Assembly: GCF_023740735.1 (NCBI RefSeq)
Contig: NZ_JAMRXH010000001.1
Location: 434,001 to 498,000 of the forward strand
From: Nocardia sp. CDC159
Lineage (GTDB): Bacteria; Actinomycetota; Actinomycetes; Mycobacteriales; Mycobacteriaceae
Direction: 5' to 3'
DNA length: 64,000 nt
In this document: positions 36,525 through 45,309 of the stretch, one piece after another
Position numbering within the stretch: position 1 is the first letter of the stretch
How the letters are laid out: the number at the start of each line of letters is the position of its first letter
The notes under the pieces: generated by a model
What the model saw: the letters and a program-made list of their open reading frames with translations, nothing else
Databases searched by the model: none
Told to the model about the DNA's origin: nothing
Translations under genes and position numbers: made by a program

Positions 36525-37883
36525 GTGACGGGCGTCTGGCTGCCCGAAGTCGGCCTCGTCGCAGGGGCTTTGGCGAGTATCGTGCTCGCCGCCATGTGGC
36601 TGTCCGGACCGATCCGGGTCTTCCTGATCGCGCAGGCCGCGCACTGGTCGCTGTCGTATGTCGCGCGGCCGGTGGTGCTGCTGTGGGTGCGGCCCGAGCC
36701 GCGCTACGGCGACAATCTGCCCGACCCCCGGCTCGCCTCGATCGGCTACGACATCGGCATCGCCACCGTGCTGCGGCCGGTGATCGCCGGATTGTGGATC
36801 TACGCGGGACTGGTTGTGGCCTATGCGATCTGGGCGCGCTCGCGCGAAGGTCGGCAACCCGGCCCGGGCACGTCGATCCCCCTCGCCCGCGACCCGGTGT
36901 TCCTGCCCACCCTGATCGCGGTGTACACGCTCGGCACGCTGGGACGGCTGACCGCCGTGGCGACCGGAACCACCGGGCGCGCGGGGGAATTGGAGAGCCC
37001 GAGCCCGATCGTCAACCTGATCACCATTCTCGCCACCATCGGCGCGGTCGGGCTGATCGTCTACGTCCGTACCGCCCGCACCCGCGACACCCTGCTGATC
37101 ATCGGGGCCCTCACCGCGGGTGAGCTGCTGTGGACGGCCGCGGTCCAGTCCAAGACACCGATCATGGGTGCGGCCCTGGCGATCGCGGTGCGCTGCGCCA
37201 TGGTCGGCTGGACGCGTGCCAATGTGGCCGCGGTGCTGGGCATCACCGCGCTCGCACTCGGCGGCTTCGGCTGGTTGCAGTCGCTCAAGTCCACCGCGAC
37301 CGCCAAAGCCGATGCGGCCGTGACCGATTCCGGCTATCCGCCGCTCGTACGTCCGTACCTGAGCCTGCTGCGCCGCTTCGACGGGCTCGAGGCCGCCACC
37401 GACGCCTATTTCGCCGGACCGCATTCGTGGCTGTCACCGGGGGAGGTGGTGTTGCACGCGCTGCAGAGCCTGATCCCGAGTCAGCTGCTGGGCGCGGAGA
37501 AGTTCCGCTCCGGCGCGGAGTGGGCGATGTGGGTGCGCGGACAGTCGGTGGACATGAGCCAGGTGTCGGTGTCGCTGGCCGAGGGCAATATCAACGAGGG
37601 CTATGTGCTGGGCGGCTATTTCGGTGTGGCCCTTGGTGTTTCGATCACCTTCGGGCTGTTGCTGGCCTGGACGCGCGCACTCTACAGTCGGCTGGTGCCG
37701 CTGTCGGTGTTCGCGCTGGCGATGATCGAGGTGCCGGTGCTGTTCGAGCGCGGCATGCTCGGCACCATCGAGACACTCGGGAAATATCTGCAGGCCATGG
37801 TGCTGGTCTGGATCATATATCTGACGATGGCCGAGTTCCGGCGCCAGCGGGCCGGGGAAACGAGGACGGCGCAATGGGTATGA
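36525..37883 (+). CDS. Wzy-like polysaccharide polymerase, putative
   Basis: Integral membrane protein of 452 residues with about 10-12 hydrophobic helices and a larger hydrophilic loop (about residues 255-355, with LRRFDGLEAATDAYFAGPHS). Such layout, in a locus with a flippase and chain-length protein, fits an O-antigen-type polymerase joining repeat units outside the membrane. These enzymes have little sequence conservation, so the call rests on topology and context. GTG at 36525 follows AAGGACA. The gene overlaps the Wzz-like gene by ten bases. Confidence 0.7.
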   Translation: MTGVWLPEVGLVAGALASIVLAAMWLSGPIRVFLIAQAAHWSLSYVARPVVLLWVRPEPRYGDNLPDPRLASIGYDIGIATVLRPVIAGLWIYAGLVVAYAIWARSREGRQPGPGTSIPLARDPVFLPTLIAVYTLGTLGRLTAVATGTTGRAGELESPSPIVNLITILATIGAVGLIVYVRTARTRDTLLIIGALTAGELLWTAAVQSKTPIMGAALAIAVRCAMVGWTRANVAAVLGITALALGGFGWLQSLKSTATAKADAAVTDSGYPPLVRPYLSLLRRFDGLEAATDAYFAGPHSWLSPGEVVLHALQSLIPSQLLGAEKFRSGAEWAMWVRGQSVDMSQVSVSLAEGNINEGYVLGGYFGVALGVSITFGLLLAWTRALYSRLVPLSVFALAMIEVPVLFERGMLGTIETLGKYLQAMVLVWIIYLTMAEFRRQRAGETRTAQWV

Positions 37884-39154
37884 GCGAGCTGTGGCGGCTG
37901 GCGCGGCGGCAGTGGCCGATCATCGTGGTGACCGCGGCGCTGTGCCTGGTCGCCGCCTTCGCCTATGCGAAGACGCGCCCGGTCACCTACACCGCCTCGA
38001 GTACCTGCTACGTATCCATGGCCACCGGCACCTCGGTCAACGATTCGTATCAGGGCGGGCTCGCCGCCCAGCAGCGGGTGCGCTCCTATCTGGACCTGGC
38101 CACCAGCCGAACGGTGGCGCAGCGGGTCAAAGATCAACTGGGGTTGCCGGTTTCGGCCGACGAACTGCGCGGCCGGATCACCGCGGCCGCGCCGCCCGCC
38201 ACCACCATCATCGTGATCTCGGTGCGCGACGGCACGGCCGACGGCGCGCGCCGGTTGACCGACGAGGTGGTCTCGCAGTTCCGCCATCTGATCGACCAGC
38301 TCGAGACCATTCAGGTCGACGCGGCCCCCGCCGCGCGGGTCGCCGTCGTCGACAAGGCACAGATGCCGATGGCGCCGAGCGGCCCGCAGTCCACGCGCAT
38401 TCTCATCCTGGGCCTGCTGGCCGGTCTGGCGCTGGGCGGACTCGCGGCGCTGGCCCGCGACCGTCTCGACCGGCGGCTACGCACCTCGAACGCGGTCGAA
38501 CAGATCGTGCCCGCACCGATCCTGGCCATCGTCGACGACGGGCGCCCCGGCGCGGCCGGGGAACTGCGCCGATTACGCACCCGCCTGGCCGACGAGCCCG
38601 ATACCACCGTCCTGTTCACCTCGCTGACCCCCCGCTCGCAGCCGGATGTGGCCGTCGGGCTGGCCCGGGCGCTGGCCGATACCGACCGCCGGGTCGCCCT
38701 CGTCGACGCCGACACCACCGGCAACGGCAGCTCCCAGCGCCTGCCCGGTCCGGTGGGGTCCGGACTGGCCGAACTGCTGCGCCGATCCACCCCGCTCGAC
38801 GACGCGATCACCGCCTGGCCCGAGGTCGGCATCAGCGTGCTACCGCTGGGCACCCCGGATCTGCGCACCCCGGATCTGCTGGCGTCGGGCCGATTCGCCG
38901 AGATCATGTCCAAACTGCGCAGCGAATACGACCACGTCCTGGTGGAGGCCGCCCCGGTCACCGCGGCCGCCGATGCCATCGCCCTGGCCCGGCACTGCGA
39001 CAGCGCGATCGGGGTGGTCGAACTGGGCGCCACCGCGCCGCAGGTGCGCGGGGCGCTGGCCACCTTCGGAGCCGATCGGCTGTCCGGCGTGGTGGTCTAC
39101 TCCCGGCCCGGCCGGACGCGAAACCCGCTGGCACATGTGGGGAGACGACAATGA
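37874..39154 (+). CDS. Wzz-type chain-length protein fused to a degenerate BY-kinase domain
   Basis: Protein of 426 residues. A Wzz domain lies between two transmembrane helices (WPIIVVTAALCLVAAFAYAK and ILILGLLAGLALGGLAALAR). The C-terminal part aligns with tyrosine-kinase P-loop domains: VALVDAD (Walker A') is kept, but the Walker A loop reads FTSLTPRSQPDVAVGLA with no GKST, Walker B is VLVEAAP, and there is no C-terminal tyrosine cluster. It should bind partners but not phosphorylate. ATG at 37874 or 37880. Likely controls chain length with the upstream polymerase. Confidence 0.82.
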   Translation: MGMSELWRLARRQWPIIVVTAALCLVAAFAYAKTRPVTYTASSTCYVSMATGTSVNDSYQGGLAAQQRVRSYLDLATSRTVAQRVKDQLGLPVSADELRGRITAAAPPATTIIVISVRDGTADGARRLTDEVVSQFRHLIDQLETIQVDAAPAARVAVVDKAQMPMAPSGPQSTRILILGLLAGLALGGLAALARDRLDRRLRTSNAVEQIVPAPILAIVDDGRPGAAGELRRLRTRLADEPDTTVLFTSLTPRSQPDVAVGLARALADTDRRVALVDADTTGNGSSQRLPGPVGSGLAELLRRSTPLDDAITAWPEVGISVLPLGTPDLRTPDLLASGRFAEIMSKLRSEYDHVLVEAAPVTAAADAIALARHCDSAIGVVELGATAPQVRGALATFGADRLSGVVVYSRPGRTRNPLAHVGRRQ

Positions 39155-40509
39155 GCGAGCCCACAGGCCCTGTCGGGCGGCGCCGGATGCTCGCGGTCAC
39201 CCTGGGCGCGGCCGCCGCCGGATCGCTGGCCGCCTGTGCGTCGGAGACCGCGCCGCGCGTCGAATTCCGATCCCCGAACGTGAGCGATGCCCCCTCCGCA
39301 CGCAATCTGCGCGACTTCGGGGCGGTCGGCGACGGCCAGGCCGACGACACCGCCGCCCTGGCCGCGGCCGTGGCGGTCGGCGATCGCCCGCTGGTGCTGT
39401 ATCTGCCCTCGGGCCAGTACCGGGTGACCAGCTGGCCCGAATTGCCGGACTACGCGACGATTCTCGGCGACGGCGCCGATGTGACGACCGTGTACTACGA
39501 CGGCGACGGCACCCTGATCTCGCTGCGCAAGCGGCAGCGAGTGCGATTCGCCCGACTCGGCTTCTATCTGACCGGTGAGAAGGCCACCGCGGTGCGGCTG
39601 AGCGAATGCTTCCGCTGTTCGTTCGACTCGGTGGTCCTGCGCGGCAACCACCTGGCCTCGAACTTCCCCCGCTATGTGGACCAGCACGGCGTGGTGCTCG
39701 AGCACAACACCGGCGGCACGGCGTTCATCAACTGCGATATCAACAACTTCGGCTACGGCCTGGTCACCTCCTGCATCCAGAACTACGTCACCGCGAGCAA
39801 ATTCACCAACAACCGCATCGGCGTGCGCGGCACCGGCAACGACCACAATGCCGGACTGGCCCTGTCCAACGTCGAATTCGTCTCCGACGATCAGGCGCCC
39901 ACCACCGATCGGCACGTCGTGGTCGACGGGGCGGCCAACGACTGGTGGTTCACCAATGTGTGGTTCGAGGGCGCCGACACCGCACTGTCGATCGGCACCG
40001 CGGCGGGCGGGCCCGCGCAGTTCGGTATGGTCAACTGCAAGGTGGCCGCGCGGCACACCTGTCTGCAGCTCAACCGCTGCCGCCAGCCGTATCTGGCGAA
40101 TGTGCAGTTCGATCCCGATCTGGACAATCCGCCGATCGAAGTCCAGATCGACCCCAAGGGCTGTCCGGAGGGTACGGCGATCAATCTGATCTCCGGCTCC
40201 TACGACGACGTCGACGCGCGCGCCTTCCCGGAGGGCTGGCACGTGATCGGGCGCGGGCGGATCCACGGCGCCCGGTTCACCGGGACGATGGTGGTGCGCA
40301 CCGGTGCGCCCGACACCGACATCATGCAGGTTCAGGACGGCAGCGGTGCGGTGCTGTCGGCCGTCCTGCCCAATGGCACCTGGCTTTCCGATCGACCCGA
40401 GGGGGGAATCGTGCTCAAGGATTCCGGTGGGAACTACTGGCGGCTGTCGGTGGACACCGACGGTGTCGTGCGGACCGCGCCGCTGGGGAAACAGCGGCCG
40501 CGCATATGA
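39151..40509 (+). CDS. Tat-exported lipoprotein with right-handed beta-helix
   Basis: Protein of 452 residues. N-terminal GRRRMLAVTLGAAAAGS then LAAC is a twin-arginine signal with a lipobox, so it should be anchored outside the membrane. Next comes a pectate-lyase-type start (RNLRDFGAVGDGQADDTAAL) and parallel beta-helix coils rich in Asn and Gly, for example NCDINNFGYGLV and SKFTNNRIGVRG. Such folds bind or cleave polysaccharide. Its place between the chain-length gene and the GNAT gene suggests action on the locus product, as lyase or surface retention factor. No catalytic residues can be named. Confidence 0.78.
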   Translation: MSEPTGPVGRRRMLAVTLGAAAAGSLAACASETAPRVEFRSPNVSDAPSARNLRDFGAVGDGQADDTAALAAAVAVGDRPLVLYLPSGQYRVTSWPELPDYATILGDGADVTTVYYDGDGTLISLRKRQRVRFARLGFYLTGEKATAVRLSECFRCSFDSVVLRGNHLASNFPRYVDQHGVVLEHNTGGTAFINCDINNFGYGLVTSCIQNYVTASKFTNNRIGVRGTGNDHNAGLALSNVEFVSDDQAPTTDRHVVVDGAANDWWFTNVWFEGADTALSIGTAAGGPAQFGMVNCKVAARHTCLQLNRCRQPYLANVQFDPDLDNPPIEVQIDPKGCPEGTAINLISGSYDDVDARAFPEGWHVIGRGRIHGARFTGTMVVRTGAPDTDIMQVQDGSGAVLSAVLPNGTWLSDRPEGGIVLKDSGGNYWRLSVDTDGVVRTAPLGKQRPRI

Positions 40510-41774
40510 ACCGGGTGCGACTCGGTCCCGCGCACCTGCACGGGGCCCGGGTGATGATCCGGCCGCCGCGGCTGTCCGATTACGCCGCGTGGCGGCGGAT
40601 CCGGCTACGTGATCAGGCGTTCATCGAGCCGTTCTGGTACAGCTCGCCGTGCGACTGGGCCGACCGGCACACCGAAAAGCAGTGGGTACGCGAATATCTC
40701 GTGGCAGCCATCGAGACTCGCCGGGGACGTCGCGTGTCGGGTGTGATCGAGATAGCTGGACGCTTCGCCGGGCAGTGTGAGCTGGTCGCCATCGACAGGC
40801 GTGGCCGCACCGGGGAACTGAGCATCTGGATCGACTCTCGCCTGGCCCGCCACGGCTACGGCGGGCTCGCGGCCGCGCTGGTGCTCGATCACGGGTTCGG
40901 CGCGTTGGGGCTGGAACGGATCGTCGCGCCGATCTCCCCCGCCAATGCCGGTGCCGCCCACGCGGCCGCGGAGCTGGGTTTCGTGCGGGAGGCGACGATG
41001 GCGCGCTACTTCGATGTCGGCGGCGCGCGCCGCGACCACGACCTATGGGCGCTGACGCGGGCCGATGTGCCGCCGAACGGCTTCGCGGACCGCTGGATCG
41101 GACGCTTCGCGGGGCGGCCCGCCCGGCTCTCGGCCGTCGAGCAGACCGAGGACACGCCGGTCGCCCACCGACGCTGGCACGCCGCGGGAATGATGGCGCC
41201 CGTCCTGGTCCGCCTCGTCGCCGGACGGTTCCGGCGGCGGCTGCTGGTTCTCGAGGGGGCACGCCCAGTGCGGCTGACGCTGGCCGACCATCCGGGCGCG
41301 GTGGTGCGCACGCGCCGGATCACCGACGGGGCCGGCTGGCGCACGGCGCATCCCGCCCTCGGCCGCACCGCGTGGTGGCGCGAATTCCTGCGCAGCCGCG
41401 GGGGTTTGCGCTCGACGGGCGGCCTGGTGCTCGTCCTCGAGGTCGACGGCCGCTACGCCGGGGAGTTCCGGCTGTTCGACCTGGACATGTTCGACCGCAA
41501 TGCCCGGCTGCACGCCTGGGCCGATCCCGCCCGCGCCGATATCGGCGTCCGCACGGCGGCGACCCGGGCGGTGCTGGACTATGCCTTCCACACCCTCGGC
41601 CTCTACCGGGTGGCCGCCGAGATCGACGCCACCGACGCCGAATCCGCCGAGGTCGCCGCCTGCGCGGGACTGCTCGAGGAGGGAATCATGCGCAATCACG
41701 CCGGGCCCACCGGCCGACGCGGCGATCACGCGCTGTGGGCCTCGACCATCGCCACCCGGCCCGGGGCGCGCTGA
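40506..41774 (+). CDS. Protein with two GNAT acetyltransferase domains
   Basis: Cytoplasmic protein of 422 residues made of two GNAT modules of the RimJ/RimL type. The first (about 1-180) has VMIRPPRLSDYAAWRRIRLR, the acetyl-CoA loop region LARHGYGGLAAALVL and ANAGAAHAAAELGFVRE. The second (about 250-420) has WWREFLRSRG, ADIGVRTAATRAVLDYAFHT and AEVAACAGLLEEGIM; its CoA loop is altered (DIGVRTAA). Its start overlaps the beta-helix stop and its stop overlaps the aminotransferase start. Acetylation of an amino sugar made by the neighbour is a reasonable inference. Confidence 0.82.
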   Translation: MNRVRLGPAHLHGARVMIRPPRLSDYAAWRRIRLRDQAFIEPFWYSSPCDWADRHTEKQWVREYLVAAIETRRGRRVSGVIEIAGRFAGQCELVAIDRRGRTGELSIWIDSRLARHGYGGLAAALVLDHGFGALGLERIVAPISPANAGAAHAAAELGFVREATMARYFDVGGARRDHDLWALTRADVPPNGFADRWIGRFAGRPARLSAVEQTEDTPVAHRRWHAAGMMAPVLVRLVAGRFRRRLLVLEGARPVRLTLADHPGAVVRTRRITDGAGWRTAHPALGRTAWWREFLRSRGGLRSTGGLVLVLEVDGRYAGEFRLFDLDMFDRNARLHAWADPARADIGVRTAATRAVLDYAFHTLGLYRVAAEIDATDAESAEVAACAGLLEEGIMRNHAGPTGRRGDHALWASTIATRPGAR

Positions 41775-43102
41775 TGCGGGAGTTCCGGCGCAGCAATGCG
41801 ATCCAGGCCCGCCTGCACGAACTGATCCCCGGCGGCGCGCACACCTACGCCCGCGGCTCGGATCAGTATCCGGAGTTCATGACGCCGATCCTGGTGCGCG
41901 GCAGCGGCGCACACGTCTGGGACTGCGACGGCAACGCCTACATCGAGTACGGCATGGGTCTGCGCTCGGTGACGCTCGGCCACGGCTATCGCCCGGTGGT
42001 GGTGGCGGTCACCCAGGCGATCGCCCGCGGGGTGAACTTCTCTCGCCCGACCGAACTGGAACTGGCTGCCGCCGAGGACTTCCTGGCGCTGGTGCCGGGC
42101 GCGGACATGGTCAAATTCGCCAAGAACGGCTCCGATGCCACCACCGCGGCGGTGCGGCTGGCCCGCGCGGCAACCGGACGGGCGACGGTCGCCGTCTGCG
42201 CACAGCCGTTCTTCTCGGTGGACGACTGGTTCATCGGCACCACCGAGATGAATGCCGGTGTGCCGGAATCGATTTCGACAGTGACGTTTCCCTACAACGA
42301 CCCCGACGCGCTGGCGGCCGTGCTGGCGGCGAGGGATGTGGCGTGCGTCGTGATGGAGGCCGCCACGGCGCTGGCCGAACCCGCCCCCGGATATCTGGCC
42401 GAGGTGCGCGCGCTGTGCGATCGGTTCGGCACCGTGCTGATATTCGACGAGATGATCACCGGATTCCGATGGTCGGCCGGTGGGGCGCAGGCGGTGTACG
42501 GAGTGACGCCGGACCTGTCGTGCTGGGGTAAGGCCATGGGCAACGGCTTCCCGATCTCCGCGCTGGCGGGGCGGCGGGAGTTCATGGAGCTGGGCGGCCT
42601 GCGCACCGACCGGGATCGGGTTTTTCTGCTGTCGACGACGCACGGCCCGGAGACCGGCTCGCTGGCCGCGTTCCGCGCGGTGGTGCGCGCCTATGCCGAC
42701 ACCGATCCGATCGGGCGCATGGAACGGGCCGGGCGGCGACTGGCCGACGGCGTCAACAAGATCGCTGCCGAACTCGGCATCGCCGAATATCTACAGGTCC
42801 TCGGCCGTCCCTCCTGCCTGATCTTCGTCACCCGCGATCCCGACGGCCACCCGTCGCAGCCCTACCGCACCCTGTTCCTGCAGGAACTGCTCGACCGCGG
42901 CGTCCTCGGCCAATCCTTCGTCACCTCCGCCGCGCACACCGACGCCGATATCGACCACACCATCGCCGCCTGCCTGCCCGCCGCCCGTATCTACCGGCGC
43001 GCCTTGGAATCCGGCACCGTCGCCGGGCTGCTGCGCGGACGTCCGGTCGCCCCCGCCCTGCGCCGCCGCGCGTCCCCGCGCCAGATCGAACCGGAAGCCT
43101 GA
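41774..43102 (+). CDS. Class III PLP aminotransferase, glutamate-1-semialdehyde mutase-like
   Basis: PLP enzyme of 442 residues of the HemL-like group. Seen: LIPGGAHTYARGSDQYPEFM, the cofactor loop FAKNGSDATTAAVRLARA, the PLP aspartate in VLIFDEMITGFRWS, and the Schiff-base lysine in CWGKAMGNGFPIS near residue 252. TTHGPETGSLAAF follows. The housekeeping hemL would lie with heme genes; this copy is coupled to a double GNAT gene and a glycosyltransferase, so it probably aminates a sugar or acid substituent of the glycan. The substrate is unknown. ATG overlaps the GNAT stop (TGATG). Confidence 0.85.
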   Translation: MREFRRSNAIQARLHELIPGGAHTYARGSDQYPEFMTPILVRGSGAHVWDCDGNAYIEYGMGLRSVTLGHGYRPVVVAVTQAIARGVNFSRPTELELAAAEDFLALVPGADMVKFAKNGSDATTAAVRLARAATGRATVAVCAQPFFSVDDWFIGTTEMNAGVPESISTVTFPYNDPDALAAVLAARDVACVVMEAATALAEPAPGYLAEVRALCDRFGTVLIFDEMITGFRWSAGGAQAVYGVTPDLSCWGKAMGNGFPISALAGRREFMELGGLRTDRDRVFLLSTTHGPETGSLAAFRAVVRAYADTDPIGRMERAGRRLADGVNKIAAELGIAEYLQVLGRPSCLIFVTRDPDGHPSQPYRTLFLQELLDRGVLGQSFVTSAAHTDADIDHTIAACLPAARIYRRALESGTVAGLLRGRPVAPALRRRASPRQIEPEA

Positions 43103-43104
43103 TC

Positions 43105-44247
43105 ATGCCACCCCGCATCGCCCTGGTCCACGAGCGCCTCACCGAATACGGCGGTTCGGAGGCCGTGGTCGCCGAATTCCTGAAGATCTGGCCTGGGGCC
43201 GATGTCTACGCGCCGATCGCCACGCGCGCGGGCATCGACGCGGTGCGCGCCGCGGCCGCGACCGACGGCCGGAATCCGATGTCGGGGGCCACCTTTCACA
43301 CCACGTGGCTGAGCCGGGCGCACGCGGTCGGGGGCCAGCGCTCGCATGCGCCGCTGCTGCCGTTCGTCCCCCGTGCGCTGCGCCGACTGCCGCTCGACGA
43401 GATGGACGCGGTGGTCGTCAGCCATCACGCCTTCGCCACCCAGGCCGCGCTGGCGACCGCGGCGCCCGTCATCGCCTACGTGCACAGTCCGGCGCGCTGG
43501 GCGTGGGACGCCGCGTTCCGGGCGCGCGAGGCGGGCGGTCGGGCAGGGCAATTGGCGCTGGCGGCGCTCGGACGGCTGGCGCGCGGCTGCGAGCTGCGGG
43601 CCGCACCGCGATTGACGCGGGTGGTGGCCAATTCGCAAGCGGTCGCGGATCGGGTCGCGCAGTGGTGGGGGTTGCGGGCGGCGGTGGTGAATCCGCCGGT
43701 GCGCATCGATCGCTTCGCCCCGGACGCCGCGGTCGAGCGGGAGGACTTCTTCCTGTTCGCGGGGCGGCTGGTGCCCTACAAGCGGCCGGATCTGGCGATT
43801 CGCGCCGCCCGGCGGGCGGGTTGCCGGTTGGTCGTGGTGGGCGACGGCCGATTTCGCGCCCAGCTGGAAGCCCTGGCGGGCCCGGAGACCACCTTTCTCG
43901 GCGCGGCGCCCGACGGCGTCCTGCTCGACGCCTATCGCCGCTGCCGCGCGCTGCTCATGCCGGGCGTGGAGGATTTCGGGATCGTGCCGGTCGAGGCGAT
44001 GGCCTGCGGGACACCGGTGCTCGCGGTCGGCGCCGGCGGGGCGCTGGACACCGTGCGACCGGGCGTCACCGGCGAGCTGCTCGCATCCGGCGACGACACC
44101 ACAGTCACCACCGAATTCGCCCGCGCCATGCGCGAATTCGATCCGGCCGCCTACGATCCGGCCGCGATCCGCACCCACGCCGAATCCTTCTCCCCCGCCA
44201 CCTTCCGCACCCGGATGGCGGCGGTGGTCACCGACGCGCTGGGCTGA
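43105..44247 (+). CDS. Family 4 glycosyltransferase, last gene of the glycan operon
   Basis: GT-B glycosyltransferase of 380 residues similar to WbaZ-type mannosyltransferases. N-terminal LVHERLTEYGGSEAVVAEFL; VIAYVHSPARWAWD; donor domain FFLFAGRLVPYKRPDLAIRA; EX7E in PGVEDFGIVPVEAMACGTPV followed by AVGAGGALDTV. It begins two bases after the aminotransferase stop. A GC-rich hairpin-like sequence lies at its 3' end and the next gene is on the other strand, so the operon appears to stop here. Confidence 0.9.
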   Translation: MPPRIALVHERLTEYGGSEAVVAEFLKIWPGADVYAPIATRAGIDAVRAAAATDGRNPMSGATFHTTWLSRAHAVGGQRSHAPLLPFVPRALRRLPLDEMDAVVVSHHAFATQAALATAAPVIAYVHSPARWAWDAAFRAREAGGRAGQLALAALGRLARGCELRAAPRLTRVVANSQAVADRVAQWWGLRAAVVNPPVRIDRFAPDAAVEREDFFLFAGRLVPYKRPDLAIRAARRAGCRLVVVGDGRFRAQLEALAGPETTFLGAAPDGVLLDAYRRCRALLMPGVEDFGIVPVEAMACGTPVLAVGAGGALDTVRPGVTGELLASGDDTTVTTEFARAMREFDPAAYDPAAIRTHAESFSPATFRTRMAAVVTDALG

Positions 44248-44277
44248 GCGGCTCGCGTGCTCGCTTCCTCAGCGCCC
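44241..44277 (+). terminator. Possible terminator hairpin after the glycan operon
   Basis: GGGCTGAG (44241-44248) can pair with CTCAGCGCCC (44268-44277) with a two-base bulge, overlapping the stop codon of the last glycosyltransferase. There is no U-tract, as is usual in actinomycetes, so the call is weak. Confidence 0.3.
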
Positions 44278-44421
44278 GGCCCGAAGCACTCATGGCGAGC
44301 ACCTCAGCCCGCACCTGGAAAGCGGCATGGCCGCGCACCCGAATGCCGTGTGCCGAACGGTCGTACGACCATCGAAGGGCCCGCAGGGCGGCATACGCCA
44401 CAGGCATCTGCGCCGGGCGCG

Positions 44422-45309
44422 CTACAGCTCCTCGGCGGCGGCGATCATGATCTCGCGCGAGCGCTCCGGGCGTTCGGCCTGTACGGCGAGGCGGTCCATC
44501 ACCTCGCGGTAGAGCTCGATGTCGTCGCGGCGGTCCAGGTACAGCGCGCTGGTCAGCTGTTCCAGATAGACCACGTCGGGTAGCTCGCGCTCGGCGAAGC
44601 GCAGCATCGTGAACGAACTGCCCGCGGCGGCATGGCCACCCGCGGCATACGGCAGGACCTGGATGGTCACATTGCGCCGGTGCGACATCTCCACCAGGTG
44701 GTCGATCTGCTCGCGCAGCACCCGGGTGCCGCCGATCGGGCGGTGCAGTACGGCCTCGTCGACCACGGCCCACAGCGTCGGACCGCGGGGCACGTCGAGA
44801 ATCTCCTGACGCTTGCGGCGCAGTTCGACTCGCCGCGTCGCCTCGGTGTTCTCGTGGCCGAGCGCCACCACCGCGCGGGCATAGTCCTCGGTCTGCAGCA
44901 GTCCCGGAATCAGCTGACCCTCGAAGGTACGAATCGACATCGCCGCGCCCTCGAGGCCGAGATACGTCTCGAACCAGGACGGCAGCAGATCGCTGTAGGA
45001 CTGCCACCAGCCGGGTTGGTTCGCCTTGCGCACGAGGTCCAGGAACTGCTCGCGCTGCTCCTCGTCGGTGACCCCGTACAGCGTCAGCAGGTCGCGGACG
45101 TCGCGTTCCTTGAATCCGGTGCGCCCGAGCTCGAGTCGGCTGATCTTGGCGTGCGAGCCCCGGATGTGATCGCCCGCGGCCTCACGGGTGATTCCGCATT
45201 CCTCACGCAGTTTGCGCAGCTGACCACCGAGCGCGATGCGCAACGCCGTCGGACCACGCTCCGCGACATGGGAATCGACTATGTCGATCCGGATCCGTTC
45301 TGCGACCAT
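44422..45309 (-). CDS. XRE-type HTH regulator with DUF5753 domain
   Basis: DNA-binding protein of 295 residues. Near residues 25-80 is an XRE HTH: ALGGQLRKLREECGITREAA followed by GDHIRGSHAKISRLELGRTG. The rest is DUF5753 (WWQSYSDLLPSWFETYLGLE, IRTFEGQLIPGLLQTEDYAR, HLVEMSHRRNVTIQVLPYAA). This Scr1-like group is abundant in Nocardia and Streptomyces and often sits beside a small DUF397 gene. None was found in the 174 bases downstream. ATG at 45309 is one of several in-frame starts. Target unknown. Confidence 0.88.
   Translation of the reverse strand: MVAERIRIDIVDSHVAERGPTALRIALGGQLRKLREECGITREAAGDHIRGSHAKISRLELGRTGFKERDVRDLLTLYGVTDEEQREQFLDLVRKANQPGWWQSYSDLLPSWFETYLGLEGAAMSIRTFEGQLIPGLLQTEDYARAVVALGHENTEATRRVELRRKRQEILDVPRGPTLWAVVDEAVLHRPIGGTRVLREQIDHLVEMSHRRNVTIQVLPYAAGGHAAAGSSFTMLRFAERELPDVVYLEQLTSALYLDRRDDIELYREVMDRLAVQAERPERSREIMIAAAEEL

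Noticed and set aside
36511..36528. Five-codon open frame ATGAAGGACATGCCGTGA before the polymerase gene
   Set aside because: It might be a leader peptide, but it also simply contains the ribosome binding site of the GTG start; no attenuator structure was seen.
44248..44421. Search for a DUF397 gene beside the XRE/DUF5753 regulator
   Set aside because: No frame in this gap shows the WxxSxxS pattern or a plausible small protein.
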